Positions 7,337 to 15,641 of a DNA stretch of 64,000 nucleotides are shown in pieces; position 1 is the stretch's first letter, and each line of letters starts with the position of its first letter. A program made the position numbers and the translations under genes. Source of the stretch: UMGS1883 sp045636425 (lineage in GTDB: Bacteria > Bacillota > Clostridia > UMGS1883). The stretch spans positions 1 to 64,000 of the forward strand of contig JAZTXM010000014.1 in the NCBI GenBank assembly GCA_045636425.1. Direction: 5' to 3'. The notes under the pieces were generated by a model. That model had not been told where the DNA came from. It did not search any database and saw only the letters and a list, made by a program, of their open reading frames with translations.

Positions 7337-8704
7337 ATGGAAATTTTTGACGTATTGGTTTTAGGCGGAGGCCCCGGCGGTTATCTTTGTGCCGAGAGGG
7401 CTTCTCAAAATGGACTTAAAGCGGCTGTCTTTGAAAAAAAGGCTCTCGGAGGTACGTGCCTTAACGAGGGTTGTATTCCCACAAAGACGCTTCTTAATTC
7501 ATCTAAAATGTATCGCCACGCGAAAGAGAGCGAGGCATTCGGCGTTACTGCCGAGGGTGTAAAATATGACCACGCAAAGGTTATTGACAGAAAAGATAAG
7601 GTAGTTAAAACTCTCGTTTCGGGCGTTGGTGCTACCATGAAAGCGAATAAGGTTACAGTTATAAGTGCCAATGGAGTTGTTAAAGGCAAGGGCGAGAACG
7701 GATTTTTGGTTGAGGCAGACGGAGAGGTTTATACAGGTAAGAAGCTTGTAATTGCATCAGGCTCCGAGACGGTTGTTCCTCCCGTACCCGGTCTTAAAGA
7801 GGGTCTTGAAAGTGGCTTTGTGCTTACAAACCGCGAGGTGCTTGATGAAAAAACTCTTCCCAAGGAAATGGTTGTTATCGGCGGCGGCGTAATAGGTCTT
7901 GAAATGGCTTACTACTTTGCAAGTGTGGGTACAAAGGTAACTGTTATTGAAATGATGCCCAAGATTGCAGGTGCGACAGATGCTGAAATCTGCAAGGTGC
8001 TTACCGATGCTTTTGAAAAAAGAGGAATGGTATTCAAGCTTTCCTGCAAGGTGCTTGAGGTTAAGAAAGACAGCGTTATTTACGAAGAAAATGGCGAGAA
8101 GAAAGAGATAAAGTGCGACAAGGTACTTCTTTCGGCAGGACGTAAGCCCGCTACCGCAAATATCGGGCTTGAAACCTTGCAGCTTGACATGGACCGTGCG
8201 GCAATAAAGACAGACCGCCACCTTTGTACAAATGTATCGGGCGTTTATGCTATCGGTGACTGTAACGGCAAGCTGATGCTTGCACATACTGCCTACAGAG
8301 AGGCAGAGGTTGCAGTAAATCATATGGTTGGAAAGAATGACGAAATGCGTTACGATGTAATTCCTGCCGTTATATATACTGACCCCGAGGTTGCAAGCGT
8401 AGGCTACAGCAAGGCTGAAGCAGAGGAAAAGGGTATGAAGGTTAAGGAAGTCAAGCTTCCTATGTCATACGCCGGCAGATACCTTGCCGAAACAGAGGGC
8501 GGAAAGGGCTTTATAAAGCTTGTTGTAGATACAGATAAGAAACGCCTTGTGGGCTGTCATATGGTAGGCTCATATGCATCTGAAATCATTATGACCGCTA
8601 CAATGATGGTGGATACGGAGATGACACCAAGCAGACTTCAGAAGCTTGTATTCCCGCATCCCACGGTTGCAGAAATTATTCGCGAAGCAATTTTTCACAT
8701 ATAA
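7337..8704 (+). CDS. lpdA: Dihydrolipoamide dehydrogenase (E3 subunit)
   Basis: The 455-aa flavoprotein reoxidises dihydrolipoamide with NAD+. Visible are the FAD-binding GGGPGG (about residues 10-15), the redox disulfide in GGTCLNEGCIPTK (Cys41 and Cys46), the NAD-binding GGGVIGLEMAYYF segment, the AIGDCNGKLMLAHTA FAD motif and the C-terminal HPTVAE catalytic His/Glu pair (about 441 and 446). It lacks an extra lipoyl domain. It starts 12 bp after E2 behind AAGGAG, clearly in the same operon. Confidence 0.93.
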   Translation: MEIFDVLVLGGGPGGYLCAERASQNGLKAAVFEKKALGGTCLNEGCIPTKTLLNSSKMYRHAKESEAFGVTAEGVKYDHAKVIDRKDKVVKTLVSGVGATMKANKVTVISANGVVKGKGENGFLVEADGEVYTGKKLVIASGSETVVPPVPGLKEGLESGFVLTNREVLDEKTLPKEMVVIGGGVIGLEMAYYFASVGTKVTVIEMMPKIAGATDAEICKVLTDAFEKRGMVFKLSCKVLEVKKDSVIYEENGEKKEIKCDKVLLSAGRKPATANIGLETLQLDMDRAAIKTDRHLCTNVSGVYAIGDCNGKLMLAHTAYREAEVAVNHMVGKNDEMRYDVIPAVIYTDPEVASVGYSKAEAEEKGMKVKEVKLPMSYAGRYLAETEGGKGFIKLVVDTDKKRLVGCHMVGSYASEIIMTATMMVDTEMTPSRLQKLVFPHPTVAEIIREAIFHI

Positions 8705-8721
8705 GTAAGGAGGAATAAAAC

Positions 8722-11187
8722 ATGCCTAAAAGTTTATTTGTAGATCCGGTGGAAACCTTAGCCCCCGGTAAAATCACCTTTAAAGACATTCCCGTAAATG
8801 CGTATAACAAGACAATTGCCGATGAACGCGGCAAGTTCAGTGATGATGATCTTGTTCGTATTTACCGTGACATCACCGTTCTTCGTGAGTTTGAGTCAAT
8901 GCTCAGCCTTATAAAGACACAGGGTGTGTATAACGGAATTGAAACCACATATCCCGGTCCTGCTCACCTTTCTGTAGGTCAGGAAGCAGCGGCAGTTGGT
9001 CAGGCTTATCTTCTTGACCAGAACGACTTTTCATTCGGCTCACATCGTAGCCACAGTGAAATCCTTGCAAAGGCTCTTTCCTGCATCCACAAATTAAGCG
9101 AGCAGGAACTCATGACAATCATGGAGGGCTTCCTCGGAGGAAGTGCCCTTCGTGCAACAGAAAAGCTCGGAAAAGTTGATGATGTAAAGGAGCTTGCAAT
9201 CCGCTTTATCCTTTACGGAACACTTTCTGAAATATTTGCCCGTGAAACAGGCTTCCATAAGGGTATGGGCGGCTCAATGCACGCTTTCTTCCTGCCCTTT
9301 GGTATTTATCCCAACAATGCTATCGTTGGCGGCTCTGCGGCATTTGCAACAGGTGCGGCACTCTTCAAGAAGGTCAACGGAAAGCAGGGTATTGTTGTTT
9401 GTAACAGCGGTGACGGCTCAATGGCACGCGGTCCTGTTTGGGAGGCAATGAACTTTGCCGCTATGGACCAGTTCCATACACTTTGGGAAAGCCACAAGGG
9501 TGGCATGCCCATTCTTTACAACGTGTTCAATAACTCATATGGTATGGGTGACCAGACCAGAGGTGAAACAATGGGTTATGATATGCTTGCACGTATCGGC
9601 TCAGGCGTAAGCCCCACTCAGTTCCACGCTGAAAGAATTAACGGATTCAATCCTCTTGCAGTTATTGATGCTATGGAGCGTAAGCTTGAGATTCTCCGCA
9701 AGGGCGAAGGTCCTGTTATGCTTGATACGCTTACATACCGTTACAGCGGACATTCTGTATCTGACCAGAATGCTTATCGTACCAAGGAAGAAATTGAAGC
9801 TTGGCAGGCAATTGACCCGATTATCACATACCGTCAGGGTCTTGTTGAGGCAGGTGTTACAGGCGATAGCGACCTTGAAGCTATCCTTGCAAAGACAGCA
9901 GAGCGTATGACAATGATTTGTAAGGCTGCATCGGATGTAGAGGTAAGCCCCTATGTGGACTTCAAAAAGGATTCTATGGTTGTTGAGCGTATGATGTTCT
10001 CAAACGAAAAGGTTGAGAAGTTTGACGACAGAGAGCCTGAAGTAAATATGCCTCTTAACGAAGTTCCCGCATATAAGAAGCTTAAGGAAAAGGAACGCTG
10101 TCCCATCGTTGACGGAAAGCCCGTTTCAAAAATGAAGCTCTTTAACCTTCGTGATGCAATGAGCGAGGTTATATATGACCGTTTCTACGAGGACCCCACA
10201 CTTATCGCATACGGCGAGGACTGCCGTGACTGGGGCGGTGCGTTTGCAGTATACCGCGGCATGATGGATGCATTCCCCCATTGCCGTCTCTTTAACTCAC
10301 CCATTGCCGAGGCTGCTATCGTAGGTACAGCCGTTGGTTATGCTCTTTCGGGCGGACGTGCGCTTGTTGAGCTTATGTATGCTGACTTTATCGGCTGTGC
10401 AGGTGACGAAATCTTCAATCAGATGAGTAAATGGCAGGCAATGAGTGCAGGTATACTTAAGATGCCTGTAGTTCTCAGAGTATCTGTAGGCTCTAAGTAC
10501 GGTGCACAGCATAGTCAGGACTGGACAGCACTTTGTGCACATATTCCCGGACTTAAGGTTTGCTTCCCTGCAACACCTTGGGAGGCAAAGGGTCTTATGG
10601 AAGCAGCACTTAAGGGTACAGACCCCGTTGTATTCTTTGAAAGCCAGAGAATTTATGATGTGGGTGAGCAATTCCACGAGGGCGGTGTACCCGCAGAGCG
10701 TTATGAAATCGAGTTTGGTGATACAAACAAGGTTCGCGACGGTAAGGACGTTACAATCCTTACAATCGGTGCGGCACTTTATCGTGCAATGGATGCCGCT
10801 AAGACACTTAGCGAAAAGTATGGTATGGAGGCAGATGTTATCAACATTCACTCTCTTGTACCGCTTGACTATACCAAGATTATTGAATCAGTGAAGAAGA
10901 CAGGCAGGGTTATTCTTGTTTCAGATGCTTGTGCAAGAGGCTCATTCCTTAATGACGTTGCAAAGAATATCACAGAGCTTTGCTTCGATGACCTTGATGC
11001 ACCGCCCGTAGTAGTCGGCGCACGCAACTGGATAACACCTCCCTTTGAATTTGACGAATATTTCTTCCCCCAGGCAGGCTGGATTATTGATGCAATCCAC
11101 GAAAAGCTTGTTCCGCTTCCCGGACATACCGTGGAAAACGGATGCACAGAGGCAGAGGCGCTGCGTCGTGCAAAGCAGGGTGTATAA
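8722..11187 (+). CDS. Fused E1 alpha-beta subunit of a 2-oxoacid dehydrogenase
   Basis: The 821-aa protein joins the E1 alpha and beta chains in one polypeptide. Residues about 35-430 are the alpha part with the thiamine-diphosphate motif from GDGSMARGPVWEA (230) to NN (270-271). After a linker, about 470-821 are the beta part (AYGEDCRDWGGAFAVYRGM, then IAEAAIVGTAVGYALSGGRA and RVSVGSKYGAQHSQDW). It would decarboxylate a 2-oxo substrate and acylate the lipoyl group of E2. Fused E1 enzymes occur in some acetoin, branched-chain and pyruvate-type systems, so the substrate is open. Finding such a complex in an apparent anaerobe, which would usually use pyruvate:ferredoxin oxidoreductase, suggests a pathway-specific role tied to the neighbouring sugar genes. 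Confidence 0.88.
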   Translation: MPKSLFVDPVETLAPGKITFKDIPVNAYNKTIADERGKFSDDDLVRIYRDITVLREFESMLSLIKTQGVYNGIETTYPGPAHLSVGQEAAAVGQAYLLDQNDFSFGSHRSHSEILAKALSCIHKLSEQELMTIMEGFLGGSALRATEKLGKVDDVKELAIRFILYGTLSEIFARETGFHKGMGGSMHAFFLPFGIYPNNAIVGGSAAFATGAALFKKVNGKQGIVVCNSGDGSMARGPVWEAMNFAAMDQFHTLWESHKGGMPILYNVFNNSYGMGDQTRGETMGYDMLARIGSGVSPTQFHAERINGFNPLAVIDAMERKLEILRKGEGPVMLDTLTYRYSGHSVSDQNAYRTKEEIEAWQAIDPIITYRQGLVEAGVTGDSDLEAILAKTAERMTMICKAASDVEVSPYVDFKKDSMVVERMMFSNEKVEKFDDREPEVNMPLNEVPAYKKLKEKERCPIVDGKPVSKMKLFNLRDAMSEVIYDRFYEDPTLIAYGEDCRDWGGAFAVYRGMMDAFPHCRLFNSPIAEAAIVGTAVGYALSGGRALVELMYADFIGCAGDEIFNQMSKWQAMSAGILKMPVVLRVSVGSKYGAQHSQDWTALCAHIPGLKVCFPATPWEAKGLMEAALKGTDPVVFFESQRIYDVGEQFHEGGVPAERYEIEFGDTNKVRDGKDVTILTIGAALYRAMDAAKTLSEKYGMEADVINIHSLVPLDYTKIIESVKKTGRVILVSDACARGSFLNDVAKNITELCFDDLDAPPVVVGARNWITPPFEFDEYFFPQAGWIIDAIHEKLVPLPGHTVENGCTEAEALRRAKQGV

Positions 11188-11210
11188 GTTTTAAAAAGCG
11201 TATTATAGTT

Positions 11211-11256
11211 AAAAACCGTATTTTGGGAGTTAACCCAAAATACGGTTTTTCTTTGT
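11211..11256. terminator. Bidirectional terminator between E1 and deoR 2
   Basis: A perfect 17-bp inverted repeat (11211-11227 with 11234-11250) around AGTTAA has A and T runs on both sides and serves the convergent E1 and deoR 2 genes. Confidence 0.9.
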
Positions 11257-11268
11257 TTTTAAGCCTTT

Positions 11269-12024
11269 TTAAATTATTTTAATTCCTGTTTTTCTGAAAT
11301 CTGCCAGAATATCATCCTTGGCATTGTCGTTTGTAACGATACAATCCGCAACGGAAAGGTCGGAAATTTTCGCAAATGCGTTATTGCCGAATTTTGAGCT
11401 GTCCGCCGCAATAATGCAGTAGTCGCTCTGCTCTATCATAGCTCTGTCAATAGGGGCTTCCTTATCGTAATAGGTGGTAAATCCCCTCTTTAAGTCAACA
11501 CCGTCTACCGATAAAATCAGTTTTTCCGCATGGTAATTTCTAAGCTGTGCTATGGCATCGCTGCCGTAGGAAAACTGGTACTTCGTGTTGATGCTTCCGC
11601 CTATAAGGACAACATTGTAGTTTGGATTGCTTGAAGCCTCCAAAGCAATGGCAATGGAATTGGTGACAATATTAAGATTATAATCAACGGGGAATTTTCT
11701 GAAGGTTAAAAGCGTTGTAGTGCCTGAATTAAGCATAATGGTATCATTCGGCTCAATCATGGAAGCAATTTTTTGTGCTATTTCAACTTTCTCCGTCTGA
11801 TTGGTTTCAAGCCTTTGTGTCATATTCATGCTGTAATAGGGCTTGTAGGAACTGACCGCACCTCCGTGAACACGGGATAAAAGCCCCTTGGTCTCCATAT
11901 CTGCAAGGTAGTTTCGGATTGTAACCTCGGAAACATCTAAAAGAGTGCTAAGCTCTGCAACTTTTACTGAGCCGTTTGTTTTTATAAGGTCGAGTATTTG
12001 CTGTTTTCTGTTATCGGTAGCCAT
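11269..12024 (-). CDS. DeoR-family transcriptional regulator 2
   Basis: The 251-aa regulator has a winged helix (TLLDVSEVTIRNYLADMETK, then VHGGAVSS) and a DeoRC domain with LNSGTTTLLTFRKFPV and IGGSINTKYQFSYG. It is divergent from the sugar operon that starts at 12230. Its promoter is a perfect TTGACA-17-TATAAT, and ACTGTG stands directly before the -10 element in both divergent promoters, a likely shared operator half-site. It probably controls itself and the sugar operon in response to a sugar phosphate (family knowledge plus position). It shares only the family architecture with regulator 1. Confidence 0.9.
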   Translation of the reverse strand: MATDNRKQQILDLIKTNGSVKVAELSTLLDVSEVTIRNYLADMETKGLLSRVHGGAVSSYKPYYSMNMTQRLETNQTEKVEIAQKIASMIEPNDTIMLNSGTTTLLTFRKFPVDYNLNIVTNSIAIALEASSNPNYNVVLIGGSINTKYQFSYGSDAIAQLRNYHAEKLILSVDGVDLKRGFTTYYDKEAPIDRAMIEQSDYCIIAADSSKFGNNAFAKISDLSVADCIVTNDNAKDDILADFRKTGIKII

Positions 12025-12058
12025 ATAAATACCTCCGACTTTAAATTTTCAATTCCTT

Positions 12059-12087
12059 ATTATATCACAGTTGTATTTTTATGTCAA
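12059..12087 (-). promoter_or_regulatory. deoR 2 promoter
   Basis: On the minus strand TTGACA and TATAAT are separated by exactly 17 bp, with ACTGTGA directly before the -10 box. Confidence 0.8.
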
Positions 12088-12150
12088 ATAATATGAACTT
12101 TCAGATGCGTTGTGCAAACGAAAAAAACACAAAAAAACCGAAAGATTATA

Positions 12151-12179
12151 TTGACAATTTTTTTACTGTGTTATATCAT
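12151..12179 (+). promoter_or_regulatory. Sugar operon promoter
   Basis: TTGACA (12151-12156) and TATCAT (12174-12179), 17 bp apart, with ACTGTGTTA directly before the -10 box. The ACTGTG match to the divergent promoter suggests a common regulator. Confidence 0.75.
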
Positions 12180-12229
12180 ATAAAATAAGAGAATTATCTC
12201 TGAAAATACGGTTTAGGAGAGTGAAGAAA

Positions 12230-12934
12230 ATGTACAAAGGACTCAATATAAAACCTCCGTTTTTCGAGGTTGGTCCCAAAGCGTTTTTATACGGCGAGAA
12301 GATGCTCGCCCTTGCAAAAGTAATTGATGAAACAGCAAAGAAGTATGATGTTGACGTAATCGTTACTCCTCAGTATACCGATATCAAGCTTCTTGCAGAT
12401 AACACCGAAAGAATTTTGGTGTTTGCACAGCATATGGACTACCTTACACCCGGTCGGGGCTTAGGTAGCGTTCTTCCCGAAGCGGTAAAGGCGGCAGGTG
12501 CTGTAGGCGTTATGCTTAACCATGCGGAAAAGCCCCTCACCATGGAGGAAATTGAAAAGACAATTGCAAGAGCCGACGAGGTTGGTTTAGGCACAATTGT
12601 TTGTGCTGATACTGTTGAAGATGTTAAGAAGATTGCAAAGATGGGTCCCAACCTTATCGTTGCAGAGCCTACGGACCTTATCGGTACAGGACAGACCAGC
12701 GACAGCAACTACGTTATCGAAACAATCAAGACTGTTAATGAAATCAACCCTGACATTATGGTGCTTCAGGGCGCAGGTATTTCCAACGGTCAGGACGTTT
12801 ATAATACAATCAAGCTTGGCGCACAGGCAACAGGTACAACAAGTGGTATCATGAAATCTGACAGGCCCTATGAAATGGTTGAGGAGATGTTATTCAATCT
12901 TAGAAAAGCTTGGGATGAATTAAACGGTCGCTGA
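12230..12934 (+). CDS. Triose-phosphate isomerase-like protein
   Basis: The start is the ATG at 12230, ten bases after GGAGAG; an in-frame GTG (12221) is too close to the ribosome site. The 234-aa protein resembles the short archaeal type of TIM: catalytic Lys in LNIKPP, catalytic His in FAQHMD, LNHAEKPLT, and the catalytic Glu in VAEPTDLIGTG are all present. It could be an ordinary TIM, but first position in a sugar operon and the archaeal-like form fit a pathway-specific isomerase such as those acting on tetrulose phosphates. It is followed 41 bp later by the SIS-domain gene. Confidence 0.85.
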   Translation: MYKGLNIKPPFFEVGPKAFLYGEKMLALAKVIDETAKKYDVDVIVTPQYTDIKLLADNTERILVFAQHMDYLTPGRGLGSVLPEAVKAAGAVGVMLNHAEKPLTMEEIEKTIARADEVGLGTIVCADTVEDVKKIAKMGPNLIVAEPTDLIGTGQTSDSNYVIETIKTVNEINPDIMVLQGAGISNGQDVYNTIKLGAQATGTTSGIMKSDRPYEMVEEMLFNLRKAWDELNGR

Positions 12935-12975
12935 AAAGCAGAATACCTATAAAACACGAAAAGGAATACATAACT

Positions 12976-13569
12976 ATGAAAAAAGAAGCACTTGAAATGG
13001 CAAAACAGGCTTACATAACCGAAAGTGAATGTATAGCCGAAATGGCAAATTATTTTGACGAGGAAGCATATGCCAAAGCGGTAGAGCTTCTTAAAAATGC
13101 ACCCAGAATTGGGTCAAGCGGATGCGGACACAGCGGAATCATCTGTCAGCATTTTGCACATCTTATGTGCTGCATAGAGCAGCCTGCAAGATTTATTTCC
13201 CCCGCAGAGGGTCCGCACGGAGCAACAGGCTTTTTGCAGGAAGGTGACGTAATGGTATTTGCATCACGCGGCGGAAAGACCAAGGAGCTTATGGTGCTTG
13301 TTGACATCTGTAAAAGAAAAGGTGTGAAGATAATTACCGTTACGGAAAACCTTGAATCACCCTTGGCAGAGGCGGCGGATGTAGTTTTAAAGCAGTATGT
13401 AAACCGTGAAACGGACAAGTACAACTGCCAGGGAACAACTTCTTCAACATCACTTGCGGTAATTTTCCACGTGTTGCAGACTATGCTTATTGAAGAAACC
13501 GATTTTAAGAATGAACAGTTTGCACTTGTTCATCCCGGCGGAGCAGTAGGCGAAAGATTAAACAAATAA
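12976..13569 (+). CDS. SIS-domain sugar-phosphate isomerase
   Basis: The 197-aa protein is a single SIS domain of the KdsD/GutQ and 6-phospho-3-hexuloisomerase type. It has GSSGCGHSGIICQHFAHLM near residue 37, FASRGGKTKEL as the phosphosugar-binding loop, and the C-terminal HPGGAVGERL, comparable with HPAGALGRRL of arabinose-5-phosphate isomerases. It lacks the CBS domains of KdsD. It likely interconverts a ketose and aldose phosphate in the operon's pathway; the sugar is unknown. It reads behind AAAGGA and is co-transcribed with its neighbours. Confidence 0.82.
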   Translation: MKKEALEMAKQAYITESECIAEMANYFDEEAYAKAVELLKNAPRIGSSGCGHSGIICQHFAHLMCCIEQPARFISPAEGPHGATGFLQEGDVMVFASRGGKTKELMVLVDICKRKGVKIITVTENLESPLAEAADVVLKQYVNRETDKYNCQGTTSSTSLAVIFHVLQTMLIEETDFKNEQFALVHPGGAVGERLNK

Positions 13570-13606
13570 TTTATTAACAATATAAAATTTTTAGGAGGAT
13601 TTAATT

Positions 13607-14227
13607 ATGGAATTTAAAGTATTTCAAAAGGAATTGGAAGTTCAGTCAAGAGGTTGGATACCCACATTCCACGACATTTCAAAAGAGGTTATGGAAATCG
13701 TAGCGGCTTCAGGCGTTAAGAACGGTACTGTTACAATCGCATCACATCATACAACATGCTCAGTTATGGTTCAGGAATGTTCTCATGACATTGACTCTTT
13801 CGACCTTGAGTATCTTCAGCACGACCTTCTCGATATTATGAGAAAGATGATTCCCGACTTTGCAGAGGAGCATCAGTACCGTCATCCCGGTCCCATTCAC
13901 TCACAGTTCGGCAGATACGTAAATGAACCCGGTGACTACACAAGCATGAACACAGACGGACATCTTCGCAGTGTGTTCTTCGGCAGAAGCGAAGCTATGA
14001 CAATCAAAGACGGCGTTCTTGACGGCGGCGAATTTGCACATGTTTACTTCATTGACTGGGACCATGTTCGTGCAAGAAGAAGACAGATAAACGTAACAGT
14101 TATGGGTACTACTGAGGCTGTTGAGGACAGAAAGTGGAACAACGGCGAAGTTATCGATACAAAGCGTAAGTACACAGACGAAGAAAAGGCGTATGATGTT
14201 CATTACGACCTTCAGCTTAAGAGATAA
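13607..14227 (+). CDS. YjbQ/UPF0047-family protein
   Basis: The 206-aa protein has the YjbQ pattern: SHHTTCSVMVQECSHDIDSF and the later HPGPIHSQF, with conserved His and Glu residues expected at the active site. Some family members have thiamine-phosphate synthase-like activity, but the physiological role is unclear. It is longer than the usual 130-140 aa, with an extra C-terminal region (VRARRRQINVTVMG onward). It sits inside a sugar operon between an isomerase and a kinase, so a role in that pathway, perhaps as a sugar-phosphate enzyme, should be considered (inference). Confidence 0.75.
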   Translation: MEFKVFQKELEVQSRGWIPTFHDISKEVMEIVAASGVKNGTVTIASHHTTCSVMVQECSHDIDSFDLEYLQHDLLDIMRKMIPDFAEEHQYRHPGPIHSQFGRYVNEPGDYTSMNTDGHLRSVFFGRSEAMTIKDGVLDGGEFAHVYFIDWDHVRARRRQINVTVMGTTEAVEDRKWNNGEVIDTKRKYTDEEKAYDVHYDLQLKR

Positions 14228-14232
14228 CTATT

Positions 14233-15639
14233 ATGAATCTTTTAGGAATTGATTTCGGAACAACCTCCGTAAAGGCAGTTTTGTTTGACGATAAATTAAA
14301 CGAGCTTTGCTCATATTCGGAGGATTATACAGTAAGAACAAGCGGAAATATTGTAGAGCTTGAAGCAGAAAAATATTGGGAGCTTCTTCAAAACGCCCTC
14401 AAAAATATCCGTAAGGAAAATACTGTAGATGCTCTTTCCATAGATACACAGTGCGAAACCCTTATCCTTACCGATGAGGACGGAAATCCCGTCCGCGATG
14501 CCATTGTGTGGCTCGACAACCGTGCCGAGGAGGAAGCAAGGGAAATTGAGGCACATTTCGGCAGAAAAAAGGTGTACGAGGTTACGGGGCAGCCCGAAAT
14601 TACGGCAACCTGGCCTGCAAGCAAGCTTTTGTGGGTTAAAAAGCATGAGAGCGATGTGTGGGCAAGGACGAAGAAAATTTTCCTCCTTGAGGACTATCTT
14701 CTCTACAAGCTTACGGGCAAATTCGTAACAGAAATGACACTTCAGTCCTCTACCATTTACTTCGACATTAATAAATCCTGCTATTGGGATGAGATGCTTG
14801 ATTTTATCGGAGTGAATAAATCCCAGCTCCCCACCCTTTTAGGCAGCGGTGAGTACATAGGAAAGTATGAGGATATCAAGGTAGCCACCTCCGCTATGGA
14901 TCAGGTGGCAGGTGCAATCGGTGCAGGCGTTATAGAAAAGGGTATTTGCAGTGTTATGACGGGCACAACCATGGCAATTTATATGCCTACGGACACTGTC
15001 CCCGAATATAGGGAGGACAGCTTTGTTCCCTGCCATTACAGCTATGACGGAAGCTATGCACTTCTTTCATGGAGCCCTACCGCAGGAATGGCACTGAAAT
15101 GGTTTAAGGAAGCGTTTTTAAAGGATGCTTCATTCGATGAAATAAACCGCATGGCAGAAAAAATTCCCGTGGGAAGTGACGGGGTAACCTTCCTTCCTTA
15201 TCTTTGCGGCTCTACCATGCCCAAATACAACCCTGATGCACGGGGAAGCTTTACAGGGCTTACCCCTGAGCATACGCCCGCTCATTTTGCACGCAGTATT
15301 ATGGAATCGGTTGCCTGTATGTTAAAAGGAAATCTTGATTACCTTAATTGCGATGTGGAGGAAATCCGCGTTATGGGCGGCGGTGCAAAAAGCCCCCTTT
15401 GGTGCAATATGAAAGCCGACATCACGAAAAAACGCCTTGTTACTCTTAAAAATAAGGAAACGGCGTGTCTTGGCGGTGCAATTCTTGCAGGTGTAGGGGC
15501 AGGGATATTCGAATCCGTTAAGGAAGCGTGCAGCATGATTCAGACGGATAAGGTATATACTCCGCAGGGAAATGACTACAGCGCTGTTTATGCAAATTTC
15601 GTAAAATACGATTCTATACTAAATGTAAAGGAGAGATAA
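14233..15639 (+). CDS. FGGY-family carbohydrate kinase
   Basis: The 468-aa protein has the FGGY fold: the N-terminal phosphate loop LGIDFGTTSVKAVLFD, IVWLDNRAEEEA, the AMDQVAGAIGAG region, the ATP-site MTGTTMAIYM and the C-terminal RVMGGGAKSPLWCNMKADI signature with conserved glycine-rich phosphate-binding loop. It resembles xylulokinase in length and motifs; the substrate is probably a ketose or polyol produced by the next gene's isomerase. It starts five bases after yjbQ and ends two bases before the isomerase gene. Confidence 0.88.
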   Translation: MNLLGIDFGTTSVKAVLFDDKLNELCSYSEDYTVRTSGNIVELEAEKYWELLQNALKNIRKENTVDALSIDTQCETLILTDEDGNPVRDAIVWLDNRAEEEAREIEAHFGRKKVYEVTGQPEITATWPASKLLWVKKHESDVWARTKKIFLLEDYLLYKLTGKFVTEMTLQSSTIYFDINKSCYWDEMLDFIGVNKSQLPTLLGSGEYIGKYEDIKVATSAMDQVAGAIGAGVIEKGICSVMTGTTMAIYMPTDTVPEYREDSFVPCHYSYDGSYALLSWSPTAGMALKWFKEAFLKDASFDEINRMAEKIPVGSDGVTFLPYLCGSTMPKYNPDARGSFTGLTPEHTPAHFARSIMESVACMLKGNLDYLNCDVEEIRVMGGGAKSPLWCNMKADITKKRLVTLKNKETACLGGAILAGVGAGIFESVKEACSMIQTDKVYTPQGNDYSAVYANFVKYDSILNVKER

Positions 15640-15641
15640 AT

